A stretch of DNA of 64,000 nt from Bradyrhizobium sp. KBS0727 (GTDB lineage: Bacteria; Pseudomonadota; Alphaproteobacteria; Rhizobiales; Xanthobacteraceae), in the NCBI RefSeq assembly GCF_005937885.2, contig NZ_CP042176.1:2227501-2291500 (forward strand), read 5' to 3'. Each line of letters opens with the position of its first letter. Within the stretch, counting starts at the first letter, position 1. The position numbers were made by a program, and so were the translations under genes. The notes under the pieces are model-generated. The model saw only the letters and a program-made list of their open reading frames with translations, searched no databases and had not been told where the DNA came from. Positions 9,065 to 16,774 of the stretch are shown piece after piece.

Positions 9065-9175
9065 GCGAGACCGCGGGTGCAGCGCGCACCCGGTCTTTCC
9101 CGCGCCCTCTGTATTTTGGGAGGGCAAGGTTTTCCTGCAAAACTCCGGGCGCATCGCGCCGCGAGAACGCGAACG
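9065..9175 (-). repeat. Dispersed repeat copy 1, inverted relative to a second copy near 30.4 kb
   Basis: This stretch, including a segment reading GCGAGACCGCGGGTGCAGCG on the plus strand, is on its reverse complement nearly the same as about 30367-30469. Both copies share a short inverted repeat (GCCCTC ... GAGGGC) and the flanking word CGGAGTTTTGC or CGAGTTTTGC. It lies in the gap between two converging genes and encodes nothing convincing. Confidence 0.75.
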
Positions 9176-9214
9176 TGTATCCGCCCTCATTGCGCCCGCA
9201 ATGACGTTAAATTC

Positions 9215-9290
9215 GTAGCCCGGATGAGCGCAGCGAAATCCGAGACTCCTCTATCACCGCCCCGGATATCGCTGCACTCATCCGGGCTAC
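9215..9290. repeat. Dispersed palindromic repeat (GTAGCCCGGATGAG type)
   Basis: GTAGCCCGGATGAG at 9215-9228 is the exact reverse complement of CTCATCCGGGCTAC at 9277-9290, and the inner arms (CGCAGCGAAATCCG and CCGGATATCGCTGC) also pair. The element is a hairpin of a widespread alphaproteobacterial intergenic family. It sits between the convergent dehydrogenase and Lrp genes and may act as a terminator for both. Confidence 0.8.
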
Positions 9291-9318
9291 AGGTTCAGAT
9301 GACGTGGGGACGACGATC

Positions 9319-9780
9319 TCACACCGGCAACGCGATCGAGTACTTCACCTGGCTCAGCGCAAAGCTCGACTCGATCGAGGCGATGCCGTCGAGACGCGTC
9401 AGCTTGTTCTTCAGGAACGCCTCGTAGGACGACAGGTCGGCGGCGACGACGCGCAGCAGGTAGTCGCGGTTGCCGGTCATCAGATAGCACTCCAGCACTT
9501 CGTCCCATTTCGAAATCGCCTTGGCAAAGCGATTGAGATCCTCTTCCTTCTGCCGCGCCAGCTTGATCGAGATGAAGACGCTGACATGCAAGCCGAGCGA
9601 TTTCTGGTCGACGGTCGCGATATAGCGGGTGATGACGCCGCGCTGTTCCAGCAGCTTGACCCGGCGATGGCAGGGCGACACCGACAGGCCGACCTTGTCG
9701 GCCAGTTCCTGCATGGTCATGCGGCTGTCGGACTGCAGCAGGCCGAGGATCTTGCGGTCGATGGCATCGAGGGCTTGCAT
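9319..9780 (-). CDS. Lrp/AsnC family transcriptional regulator
   Basis: A 153-residue feast/famine regulator. The N-terminal helix-turn-helix spans about residues 5-55 (LDAIDRKILGLLQSDSRMTM, then VGLSVSPCHRRVKLLE with the recognition helix), and the C-terminal RAM ligand-binding domain spans about 65-150 (GLHVSVFISI, ECYLMTGNRDYLL). The start at 9780 gives the standard family length; a longer frame adds 59 unrelated residues running back across the promoter. The gene is divergent from the AceE-like enzyme gene, 137 bases away, which is the usual arrangement for a local Lrp-type regulator that senses an amino acid or a derived keto acid. Overlapping palindromes in the shared gap are likely binding sites. 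Confidence 0.92.
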   Translation of the reverse strand: MQALDAIDRKILGLLQSDSRMTMQELADKVGLSVSPCHRRVKLLEQRGVITRYIATVDQKSLGLHVSVFISIKLARQKEEDLNRFAKAISKWDEVLECYLMTGNRDYLLRVVAADLSSYEAFLKNKLTRLDGIASIESSFALSQVKYSIALPV

Positions 9781-9810
9781 TGGGATGAACCCGTGGTTTG
9801 AGGTCTGTTC

Positions 9811-9833
9811 TTGGGAATTTATCCCAATATTGG
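9811..9833. promoter_or_regulatory. Overlapping palindromes, probable Lrp-type operator
   Basis: TTGGGA (9811-9816) and TCCCAA (9822-9827) form an inverted repeat around ATTTA, and a second, perfect palindrome CCAATATTGG (9824-9833) overlaps its right arm. They lie 31 bases upstream of the Lrp start and 85 bases upstream of the divergent enzyme. AT-rich overlapping inverted repeats are typical of Lrp/AsnC operators. Assignment to this regulator is inferred from position. Confidence 0.45.
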
Positions 9834-9917
9834 CAGGTATGTCGCGAAAATTTGAGATTTTTGACAGTGGCCGGCCCGCTAAAATCGGCCGATAATTGTG
9901 ATGCCCGGAGCATTGCC

Positions 9918-12284
9918 ATGGGAATCGAACCCGCACGCCTGGAACTGTTGTCCGCACTGGCCCGCAAGGTTCTCTGGCTGTCGTCGTGGACGATCCACAA
10001 CGCCAACCATATCCGGCCCAATGTCGACGGCTTGAAGGTCGGCGGCCATCAGGCTTCGTCGGCGTCCCTCGCCAACATCATGTCGGCGCTATACTTCGCG
10101 GTGCTGCGTCCGCAGGACCGCGTCGCGGTGAAGCCGCATGCCAGCCCGGTATTTCATGCCATCCAGTATCTGTTCGGGCATCAGACCCGCGACAAACTGG
10201 AAAATTTCCGCGGCTACAAGGGCGCGCAGTCCTATCCGTCGCGCACCAAGGATGCCGACGACGTCGATTTCTCCACCGGCTCGGTCGGCCTCGGCGTCGC
10301 GCAAACCCTGTTCTCCTCCCTGGTGCAGGATTACGTCAGCGCGCACGGCTGGATGAAGGACCGGCCGGAGGGGCGGATGATCGCGCTGGTCGGCGATGCC
10401 GAGATGGACGAGGGCAATATCTTCGAGGCGTTGCTGGAAGGCTGGAAGCAGGGCCTGCGCAACACCTGGTGGGTCGTCGACTACAACCGCCAGAGCCTTG
10501 ATGCCGTCGTGCGCGAAGGGCTGTGGGAAAAATTCGAATCCATGTTCCGCAACTTCGGCTGGGATGTGGTGATCGTGAAATACGGCCGGCTGATGCAGGC
10601 GGCGTTCGCCGAGCCCGGCGGCGTAGCGCTGAAGAACTGGATCGATAATTGCCCGAACCAGATGTATGCCGCGCTGTGTTTCCAGGGCGGCGCCGCCTTC
10701 CGCAAGCATCTGCAAGACGACATCGGCGACCAGGGCCAGGTGTCGCAACTGATCGACCGGCGCAGCGACGAGGAATTGCTGGCGCTGATGTCCAATCTCG
10801 GCGGACATGACATGGCCAGCATGATCGAGGCATTTGAAGCCATCGATCACGATCGCCCGGTCTGCTTCATCGCCTACACCATCAAGGGCGTCGGCCTGCC
10901 GTTTCAGGGCCACAAGGACAACCACGCCGGCTTGATGACGCCGACGCAGATGGAGAAGTGGCGCACCACGCAGAACATCCGGCCCGGCCATGAATGGGAC
11001 AAGTTCGAGGGCCTGTCGAAGACGCAAGCCGAGCTCGAAGCGTTTCTGGCGGAGGCGCCGTTCAACCGCGACGGCCGCCGCCGCCTGACCGCGCCCGTGA
11101 TCGAGGTGCCGCAGCAGCTGGCGTTCAAGCCGGCGGCACAGATGTCGACCCAGCAGGGCTTTGGGCTGGTGCTGAACGAACTCGCGCGCGGCGACACTGA
11201 ACTGGCCTCGCGCATTGTCACCGCGTCGCCCGACGTCACCGTATCGACCAATCTCGGCGCCTGGGTCAACCGCCGCGGGCTGTTTGCCAAGGCCGAGAAT
11301 GCCGACCTGTTCCGGCAGGAGAAAATCCCCTCGACCTTCAACTGGGATTATTCGCCGAAGGGCCAGCATATCGAGCTCGGCATCGCCGAGATGAACCTGT
11401 TCATCCTGCTGTCGGCCTTGGGCCTGTCGCATGCGATCAACGGCGCGCGGCTGCTGCCGGTCGGCACACTGTACGATCCCTTCATCCAGCGCGGCCTCGA
11501 TGCGCTGAACTATGCCTGCTACCAGGACGCGCGCTTCATGGTGGCGGCGACGCCGTCGGGCATCACGCTGGCGCCGGAAGGCGGCGCGCACCAGTCGATC
11601 GCCACACCGCTGATCGGAATGGCGCAGGATGGGCTGGCCTCGTTCGAGCCGGCCTTTGTCGATGAACTGGCCGTGATCATGGGGTGGGGTTTTGCGCACA
11701 TGCAGCGCGAAGCCGGCGAGGGCGGATCGGTCTATTTGCGGCTGTCGACCCGCAACCTGGACCAGCCGCAGCGGATCATGACGCCGGATCTGCAAAAGGA
11801 CATCACCGAGGGCGCCTACTGGCTGCGCGAGCCCGGGCCGAACTGCGATCTCGTCATTGCCTATACCGGCGCGGTGGCGCCGGAGGCGATCGAGGCTACA
11901 GGCTTCATCGGCGAAAGCCATCGCGATGTCGGGCTGCTGGCGATCACGTCAGCGGACCGGTTGCATGGCGGGTGGACCGCCGCGCGGAAATTGCGCCGCG
12001 ACCGCCGCGGCGTACAGTATCTCAGCCACATCGAAAAACTGCTGGCGCCGCTGTCGCGGGATTGCGGCATCGTCAGCGTGATCGACGGCCATCCGGCCGC
12101 GCTCGGCTGGCTCGGCAGCGTGCGCGGCCACCGGGTCGAGGCGCTCGGCGTCGAGACGTTCGGCCAGACCGGCACGATCGGCGACCTCTACCGCCACCAC
12201 GGCATGGACGCCAACGCCATCATCGATGCGGCCGAAAGCCTCACCGTGGGCGCGCCGGTGCGGCACCGCAAAATGGCGGTGTAA
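9918..12284 (+). CDS. AceE-type (homodimeric pyruvate dehydrogenase E1-like) transketolase-family enzyme
   Basis: A 788-residue thiamine-diphosphate enzyme with fused alpha and beta parts. The cofactor motif starts near residue 159 as GDAEMDEGNIFEAL and ends in WVVDYNRQSLD, the pattern of homodimeric AceE rather than classical transketolase (GDG...NN). The pyrimidine domain, about residues 410-590, contains HIELGIAEMN with its conserved glutamate, and the C-terminal domain runs from about 610. It is about 100 residues shorter than E. coli AceE (887). The ATG at 9918 is used because the frame upstream runs through the operator region. No E2 or E3 subunit is encoded nearby; instead an aldehyde dehydrogenase follows and an Lrp regulator is divergent. 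A 2-oxoacid decarboxylase or dehydrogenase role is inferred; the substrate is unknown. Confidence 0.8.
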   Translation: MGIEPARLELLSALARKVLWLSSWTIHNANHIRPNVDGLKVGGHQASSASLANIMSALYFAVLRPQDRVAVKPHASPVFHAIQYLFGHQTRDKLENFRGYKGAQSYPSRTKDADDVDFSTGSVGLGVAQTLFSSLVQDYVSAHGWMKDRPEGRMIALVGDAEMDEGNIFEALLEGWKQGLRNTWWVVDYNRQSLDAVVREGLWEKFESMFRNFGWDVVIVKYGRLMQAAFAEPGGVALKNWIDNCPNQMYAALCFQGGAAFRKHLQDDIGDQGQVSQLIDRRSDEELLALMSNLGGHDMASMIEAFEAIDHDRPVCFIAYTIKGVGLPFQGHKDNHAGLMTPTQMEKWRTTQNIRPGHEWDKFEGLSKTQAELEAFLAEAPFNRDGRRRLTAPVIEVPQQLAFKPAAQMSTQQGFGLVLNELARGDTELASRIVTASPDVTVSTNLGAWVNRRGLFAKAENADLFRQEKIPSTFNWDYSPKGQHIELGIAEMNLFILLSALGLSHAINGARLLPVGTLYDPFIQRGLDALNYACYQDARFMVAATPSGITLAPEGGAHQSIATPLIGMAQDGLASFEPAFVDELAVIMGWGFAHMQREAGEGGSVYLRLSTRNLDQPQRIMTPDLQKDITEGAYWLREPGPNCDLVIAYTGAVAPEAIEATGFIGESHRDVGLLAITSADRLHGGWTAARKLRRDRRGVQYLSHIEKLLAPLSRDCGIVSVIDGHPAALGWLGSVRGHRVEALGVETFGQTGTIGDLYRHHGMDANAIIDAAESLTVGAPVRHRKMAV

Positions 12285-12290
12285 CTTCCA

Positions 12291-12311
12291 CCCTCCCCTG
12301 GAGGGGGAGGG
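12291..12311. terminator. GC-rich hairpin after the AceE-like gene
   Basis: CCCTCCCC (12291-12298) pairs with GGGGAGGG (12304-12311) only six bases after the stop codon. No clear T-run follows, so it may be a weak terminator or another dispersed hairpin element. The remaining bases up to 12481 show no gene. Confidence 0.45.
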
Positions 12312-12481
12312 TACGAACAACACTACGCCTTGCATCCATCGCCGCGCTGACCTTATATCCAGCACCTGCCGCAACGCGGCATCCCGCATATGGCGGGTTC
12401 ATTTTCGCAAGCTTTCGTGCAAGGATGCCTGCCGAACGCTTCCGTTCCCCTTACATTCGCCCCGAAATAAAGAGGTTTACG

Positions 12482-13912
12482 ATGGTCAATCGCATGCAAT
12501 TCTACATCGATGGCGCCTGGGTCGATCCCGCCGTCAAGAAGTCCACGCCCGTCGTCAATCCGGCGACCGAAGAGGCGATGTATGACATTGCGCTCGGCTC
12601 CAAGGCCGACGTCGACAAGGCGGTGGCCGCCGCCAAGCGCGCTTTCGTGACCTTTTCGCAGACCAGCCGCGAGGAACGCGTCGCTCTGCTCGAGAAGATC
12701 ATCGAGATCTACAAGGGCCGCATGAAGGACATCGGCGCCGCCGTGTCCGACGAAATGGGCGCGCCATTGCCGATGGCCGAACGCCTGCAGGCCGGCGCCG
12801 GCCTCGGCCACATCGCCTCCACCCTGGAAGTGCTGAAGAACTATCATTTCGAAGAGACCCTTGGTTCGGCCGTCGTGGTGCGCGAGCCGGTCGGCGTCAT
12901 CGGCATGATCACGCCCTGGAACTGGCCGCTGAACCAGATCGCCTGCAAGGTCGCGCCTGCGCTCGCCGCCGGCTGCACCATGATCCTGAAGCCGAGCGAA
13001 TTCACGCCGTCCTCGGCGCTGATCTTCGCGGAAATCCTGCATGAAGCGGGCGTGCCGAAGGGCGTGTTCAACCTCGTCAATGGCCTCGGCCCGGAGGTCG
13101 GCGCCGCCATGAGCGAGCACCCGGACATCGACATGATCTCGTTCACCGGCTCGACCCGCGCCGGCGTCGACGTCGCCAAGCGCGCCGCGCCGACTGTGAA
13201 GCGCGTCAGCCAGGAGCTCGGCGGCAAGTCGCCGAACGTCATCCTCGAAGGCGCCGACCTCGCCAAGGCCGTCACCGGTGGCGTGATGCACATGTTCAAC
13301 AACTCCGGACAGTCCTGCAACGCGCCGTCGCGGATGATCGTGCCGCTGTCGAAGATGAAGGAAGTCGCCGCGATTGCGAAGGCGGTTGCCGACAAGACCA
13401 AGGCCGGCGATCCCCGCGCCGAAGGCACCACCATCGGCCCGGTCGTCTCGCGCATCCAGTGGGACAAGATCCAGGCGCTGATCCACAAGGGCATCGAGGA
13501 AGGTGCAACGCTTGTGGCCGGCGGTCCCGGTTTGCCCGAGGGCGTCAACAAGGGCTTCTACGTTCGCCCGACCATCTTCGCCGACGTCACCAACGACATG
13601 ACGATTGCGCGGGAAGAAATCTTCGGACCGGTGCTGACGATCCTCGGCGCCAAGGACGAAGCGGAAGCGGTGAAGATCGCCAACGACACGCCGTATGGTC
13701 TCGCCGGTTACGTCACCGGCGACACCGTGGAAAGCGCGCGCCGGGTCGGCCGCCAGATCCGCGCCGGCAACGTCAACCTGCAGGGCGTTCCGAACGACCG
13801 CACCGCGCCGTTCGGCGGCTACAAGCAGTCCGGCAACGGCCGCGAATGGGGCAAGTACGGTCTCGAGGAATATCTCGAGGTCAAGGCGGTCGCCGGCTAC
13901 AACGCCGCGTAA
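12482..13912 (+). CDS. Aldehyde dehydrogenase family protein
   Basis: An NAD(P)-dependent aldehyde dehydrogenase of 476 residues. Catalytic residues are all present: N147 in [10 protein letters not shown]245 in [10 protein letters not shown] and the nucleophile C279 in [12 protein letters not shown]. The cofactor loop is FTGSTRAG (residues 221-228). The ATG at 12482 is preferred because upstream sequence in frame is noncoding and AAAGAGG lies 7-8 bases before it. The GQSCNAPSR form resembles broad-specificity betaine or short aliphatic aldehyde dehydrogenases. It lies 197 bases after the AceE-like gene on the same strand and may oxidise an aldehyde made by that enzyme, which is inference. Confidence 0.9.
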   Translation: MVNRMQFYIDGAWVDPAVKKSTPVVNPATEEAMYDIALGSKADVDKAVAAAKRAFVTFSQTSREERVALLEKIIEIYKGRMKDIGAAVSDEMGAPLPMAERLQAGAGLGHIASTLEVLKNYHFEETLGSAVVVREPVGVIGMITPWNWPLNQIACKVAPALAAGCTMILKPSEFTPSSALIFAEILHEAGVPKGVFNLVNGLGPEVGAAMSEHPDIDMISFTGSTRAGVDVAKRAAPTVKRVSQELGGKSPNVILEGADLAKAVTGGVMHMFNNSGQSCNAPSRMIVPLSKMKEVAAIAKAVADKTKAGDPRAEGTTIGPVVSRIQWDKIQALIHKGIEEGATLVAGGPGLPEGVNKGFYVRPTIFADVTNDMTIAREEIFGPVLTILGAKDEAEAVKIANDTPYGLAGYVTGDTVESARRVGRQIRAGNVNLQGVPNDRTAPFGGYKQSGNGREWGKYGLEEYLEVKAVAGYNAA

Positions 13913-13931
13913 ATCGTCGAGACGAAAATGC

Positions 13932-13964
13932 AAACGCCGGGGCGGACCTTCCGCTCCGGCGTTT
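13932..13964. terminator. Bidirectional terminator hairpin
   Basis: AAACGCCGGGGCGG (13932-13945) pairs with CCGCTCCGGCGTTT (13951-13964) over fourteen positions with one G-T wobble and a five-base loop (ACCTT). The A-rich start and TTT end let it act in both directions between the converging aldehyde dehydrogenase and lactonase genes. Confidence 0.85.
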
Positions 13965-13970
13965 CGCGTT

Positions 13971-14939
13971 CTAGCCCCCGAACGCGCCTTGCGTGTTCAC
14001 GTAGAGTGCGTAGATCGACTGGCTCGCGGCCATGAACAGGCGGTTGCGTTTGACGCCGCCGAAGCAGAGGTTGGCGCAGCGTTCGGGCAGCGCGATGCGG
14101 CCGATCATGACGCCGTCGGGCGCGTACACCACGACGCCGTCGAGCTCGGGATCGCCCATGCCCCAGCCGCACCACAGATTGCCGTCGATGTCGCAGCGCA
14201 TGCCGTCCGGCGTGCCCGGGCCGGCGTCGATGAAGACGCGCTTGTTGGAGATCCTGTCGCCATCAGTCGAAACGTCATAGGCAAGAATCTTGCGGTTCGG
14301 CACGCCGCGGGATTCCACGACGTAGAGGATCTTCTCGTCCGGCGAGAAGCACAGCCCGTTCGGTCCGAGCACGCCTTCGGCGACGATGGTGGCTTTGCCG
14401 GTCACGCCGTCGAGCCGGTAGACATTGGCGTCGATCTCGGAACTGGCCTTGTAGCCCTCGTAGTTGCCGAGCAGGCCGAAGGTCGGATCGGTGAACCAGA
14501 TCGAGCCGTCGGATTTCACCACGACGTCGTTGGGCGAATTCAGCCGCTTGCCGTCGTACGAGTCGATCAGCACCGTGATCGAGCCGTCGTATTCGGTGCG
14601 GGCGACGCGGCGGCCGCCGTGCTCGCAGGTGACGAGGCGTCCCTGCCGGTCGCGGGTGTTGCCGTTGGCGAAGTTCGACGGCTTGCGATAGATGCTGACG
14701 GCGCCGGTCTCCTCTTCCCACTTGAGGATACGCTGGTTCGGAATGTCGCTGCACAAAAGATAGCGCCCGTCGCCGAACCACACAGGGCCTTCGGCCCAGC
14801 GCAGGCCGGTGGTCAGCCGCTCCACGGCCGACAGCTTCAGCCAGTATTTCTCGAAGCGCGGATCGAGCGCATGGATCGCCGGATCGGGATAACAGGTCGC
14901 CGGATGCCAGCCGGCCGCATGAGATGATGCCTCGGACAT
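13971..14939 (-). CDS. SMP-30/gluconolactonase family protein, probable aldarolactone hydrolase
   Basis: A six-bladed beta-propeller lactonase of 322 residues. The metal site can be traced: E in RWAEGPVWF, N in LNSPNDVVV, N in VLGPNGLCFSPD and D in GTPDGMRCDIDGNLW. The start at 14939 (MSEASSHAAG) is chosen; a longer frame would add 56 residues with a hydrophobic stretch, but it runs across the divergent promoter. The gene is divergent from uronate dehydrogenase, 112 bases apart. SMP-30-type enzymes such as UxuL are known to hydrolyse the glucaro- and galactaro-lactones that uronate dehydrogenase makes, so this is very likely that step. Substrate assignment is by context. Confidence 0.87.
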   Translation of the reverse strand: MSEASSHAAGWHPATCYPDPAIHALDPRFEKYWLKLSAVERLTTGLRWAEGPVWFGDGRYLLCSDIPNQRILKWEEETGAVSIYRKPSNFANGNTRDRQGRLVTCEHGGRRVARTEYDGSITVLIDSYDGKRLNSPNDVVVKSDGSIWFTDPTFGLLGNYEGYKASSEIDANVYRLDGVTGKATIVAEGVLGPNGLCFSPDEKILYVVESRGVPNRKILAYDVSTDGDRISNKRVFIDAGPGTPDGMRCDIDGNLWCGWGMGDPELDGVVVYAPDGVMIGRIALPERCANLCFGGVKRNRLFMAASQSIYALYVNTQGAFGG

Positions 14940-15051
14940 TTGCTGTTCTCGTTGTTGTTGCGTTTCCTCGCAGTTTGGTTTGCTATCACTCCCGGCCAAT
15001 GACCGCAAATCGGTCGCACAAACAAGCAAGAGAAAAGAGAAGAGGAAAGCA

Positions 15052-15873
15052 ATGCCACGCATATTGATGACCGGCGCCGCCGGCGGAATCGGTACGTCCT
15101 TGCGCAAGCTGTTGCCGCCGATCTATCCGGACCTGCTGCTGAGCGACTTGAAGGCGCCGGCTGATCTCGGCAACAACGAGAAATTCATGGCGGCGGATCT
15201 CGCCGATCCGGCGCAGGTCGAGGCGATCTGCGACGGCATCGACGGCATCCTGCATTTCGGCGGCTTCTCGGTCGAAGGCCCCTGGGACGATATCCTGCAG
15301 TCCAACATCATCGGCGGCTACAATCTGTTCGAGGCCGCGCGCAAGAAGGGCGTCAAGCGCGTGGTGTTCGCCTCGTCGAACCATGCGGTCGGCTTCTATC
15401 CGCGCTATCACCGCATCGGCACCGATGTCACGGCGCGGCCGGACAGCCGCTATGGCGTCAGCAAGGTATTCGGCGAAGCCGTCGGTGCGCTCTATGCCGA
15501 CAAATACGGGCTCGGCGTCACCTGTATCCGGATCGGCAATTTTGGTGAGGCGCCGCTCGACCATCGCCGGCTCGCGATCTGGCTGAAGCCGGAAGACCTG
15601 GTGCAACTCTGTCGGATCGGGCTCGATCATCCCGACATTCACTTCGAGGTGCTCTACGGCGCCTCCTACAACGAGCGCGCCTGGTGGGATAACCACCGCG
15701 CCTACGACCTCGGCTACCGGCCGACCGGCAGGGCTGAGGACTTTCGTGAGCATGCGATGGCCGAGCAGGCCAAGCTCAAGCCCGACCCGGTCGGCGATTT
15801 CTATCAGGGCGGTGCGTTCTGCAGTATCGAGTTCGCGGGCGACAAGAGCAAGGTCGTGGATTGGAAGAAGTAA
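15052..15873 (+). CDS. udh: Uronate dehydrogenase
   Basis: An NAD-dependent extended/atypical SDR of 273 residues that oxidises D-glucuronate or D-galacturonate to the aldarolactone. The nucleotide loop is TGAAGGIG at residues 7-14. The catalytic triad is S108/S109 in FASSNHAVG, Y134 and K138 in YGVSK. Many features match the characterised Agrobacterium enzyme by eye: DGILHFGGFSVE, NIIGGYNLFEAAR, FASSNHAVGFYPR, RPDSRYGVSKVFGE and ERAWWDN. The ATG at 15052 follows GAGAAGAGGAAAG; 24 upstream in-frame residues are rejected. It opens the plus-strand side of the sugar-acid cluster opposite the lactonase gene. Confidence 0.9.
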   Translation: MPRILMTGAAGGIGTSLRKLLPPIYPDLLLSDLKAPADLGNNEKFMAADLADPAQVEAICDGIDGILHFGGFSVEGPWDDILQSNIIGGYNLFEAARKKGVKRVVFASSNHAVGFYPRYHRIGTDVTARPDSRYGVSKVFGEAVGALYADKYGLGVTCIRIGNFGEAPLDHRRLAIWLKPEDLVQLCRIGLDHPDIHFEVLYGASYNERAWWDNHRAYDLGYRPTGRAEDFREHAMAEQAKLKPDPVGDFYQGGAFCSIEFAGDKSKVVDWKK

Positions 15874-15940
15874 CTCCTCATTCCCCCAACACCGGCGCGC
15901 GTTTCATGAACGGGCTCTTCGGTTGGCCAATGTCGGCCAC

Positions 15941-16624
15941 TTACGGATTGTTGTTGTCCGCGATGCGACCGAGATAGTCCGACTTGCTGAATTGCATGTG
16001 GTCGACGCAAAGCTGCGCCAGCGCCCAACTGTCGCGGCCCTTCAACAGCTCGATCATGAGTTCATGCTGGCGGCGCGACAGCGCGAGGCCTTCCTTGTCG
16101 GCGAGATTCTTGGCGCGCATCGGTAGCGTCAGGTTCATGTAGTCCTGCAGCGAGCGCACCAGATAGGGATTGCCGCAGGCCGAGAACAGCGCGACGTGGA
16201 AGGCGTCGTTGGTCTCGTGGATGCCGCGCAGATCCTGCGCATCGGCCCTGGCGCAATATTGCCGCTGCAATTCGCTTAATTGCTCGATCAGGCTTGGCGG
16301 CGCGGGCAACGCGATCATCAGCGCCGCCTGCCGCGTCAGCATCTCCCGCACCTCGTAGATCTGCCGCACTTCCTCGGCCGAATAAAACCGCACGGTGGCG
16401 CCGATGTTCTTCTCGCGCAGCACGATGCCCTGGCGTTCGAGCTGGAACAGGCCTTGGCGCACGAAATGCCGGCTGGCGCCGTAGCGCGTCATCAGCGTGT
16501 CCTCGACCAGCCGCGAACCCGGCGCGAAGCGGCCGAAGATGATGTCCTCCTCCAGGCGGCGAATGACTTCCGCCTGTTCCTCCTCGCGCGTCAGCGCGGA
16601 AGCTTCCTCGGCCTGAGCTTTCAT
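15941..16624 (-). CDS. GntR family regulator, FCD subfamily
   Basis: A 227-residue repressor-type regulator. The winged helix-turn-helix occupies about residues 15-80 (IIFGRFAPGSRLVEDTLMTR, then QGLFQLERQGIVLREKNIGA). The all-helical FCD effector domain follows with its metal ligands visible: D and H in NDAFHVALF, H in RRQHELMIEL and H in VDHMQFSK. FCD regulators typically respond to sugar acids or other carboxylates. The gene is divergent from the IlvD/Edd dehydratase, and the shared gap contains two copies of ATTGACAAT in opposite orientation. Two further copies overlap the promoters of the TRAP binding-protein genes. It is therefore the likely local repressor of sugar-acid uptake and dehydration. 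Confidence 0.9.
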   Translation of the reverse strand: MKAQAEEASALTREEEQAEVIRRLEEDIIFGRFAPGSRLVEDTLMTRYGASRHFVRQGLFQLERQGIVLREKNIGATVRFYSAEEVRQIYEVREMLTRQAALMIALPAPPSLIEQLSELQRQYCARADAQDLRGIHETNDAFHVALFSACGNPYLVRSLQDYMNLTLPMRAKNLADKEGLALSRRQHELMIELLKGRDSWALAQLCVDHMQFSKSDYLGRIADNNNP

Positions 16625-16652
16625 TCCCCAGAGTCAGCACAGCAACCCCTTC

Positions 16653-16661
16653 ATTGTCAAT
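16653..16661 (-). promoter_or_regulatory. Putative FCD-regulator site 1 (ATTGACAAT)
   Basis: ATTGTCAAT, the reverse complement of ATTGACAAT, lies 29 bases upstream of the regulator start, where it could allow autoregulation. It is the same nine-base word as at 16715, 18630 and 19774. Confidence 0.55.
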
Positions 16662-16714
16662 AATGATGCGATTTTGGCGTCGGCGAACTTAATATGACGG
16701 CAAAATTATCAAAC

Positions 16715-16723
16715 ATTGACAAT
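16715..16723 (+). promoter_or_regulatory. Putative FCD-regulator site 2 (ATTGACAAT) upstream of the dehydratase
   Basis: ATTGACAAT lies 52 bases upstream of the dehydratase ATG and contains a perfect TTGACA -35 element. It is flanked by AATTAT (16704-16709) and ATAATT (16722-16727), which form a wider inverted repeat. Binding here would block RNA polymerase. Confidence 0.6.
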
Positions 16724-16774
16724 AATTCCGCATGCCCCTTAAGTGCGAGGCCAACGACTACAGGAATTAAAGAG

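Noticed and set aside
10089..11921. 610-codon minus-strand open frame opposite the AceE-like gene
   Set aside because: It is a shadow of codon bias in a GC-rich gene: its composition is rich in Arg, His and Gln, it has no recognisable domain, and the plus-strand protein has clear catalytic motifs.
12353..13933. 526-codon minus-strand frame opposite the aldehyde dehydrogenase
   Set aside because: Same shadow pattern, with the plus strand encoding a complete family-conserved enzyme.
13971..15107. Secreted version of the SMP-30 lactonase starting at 15107 with a hydrophobic N-terminus
   Set aside because: The extension crosses the divergent promoter and the uronate dehydrogenase start; the internal start at 14939 gives the normal length.
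16694..16774. Longer start for the IlvD/Edd dehydratase at 16694
   Set aside because: That ATG lies upstream of the TTGACA promoter element and the added residues do not look like the family N-terminus.
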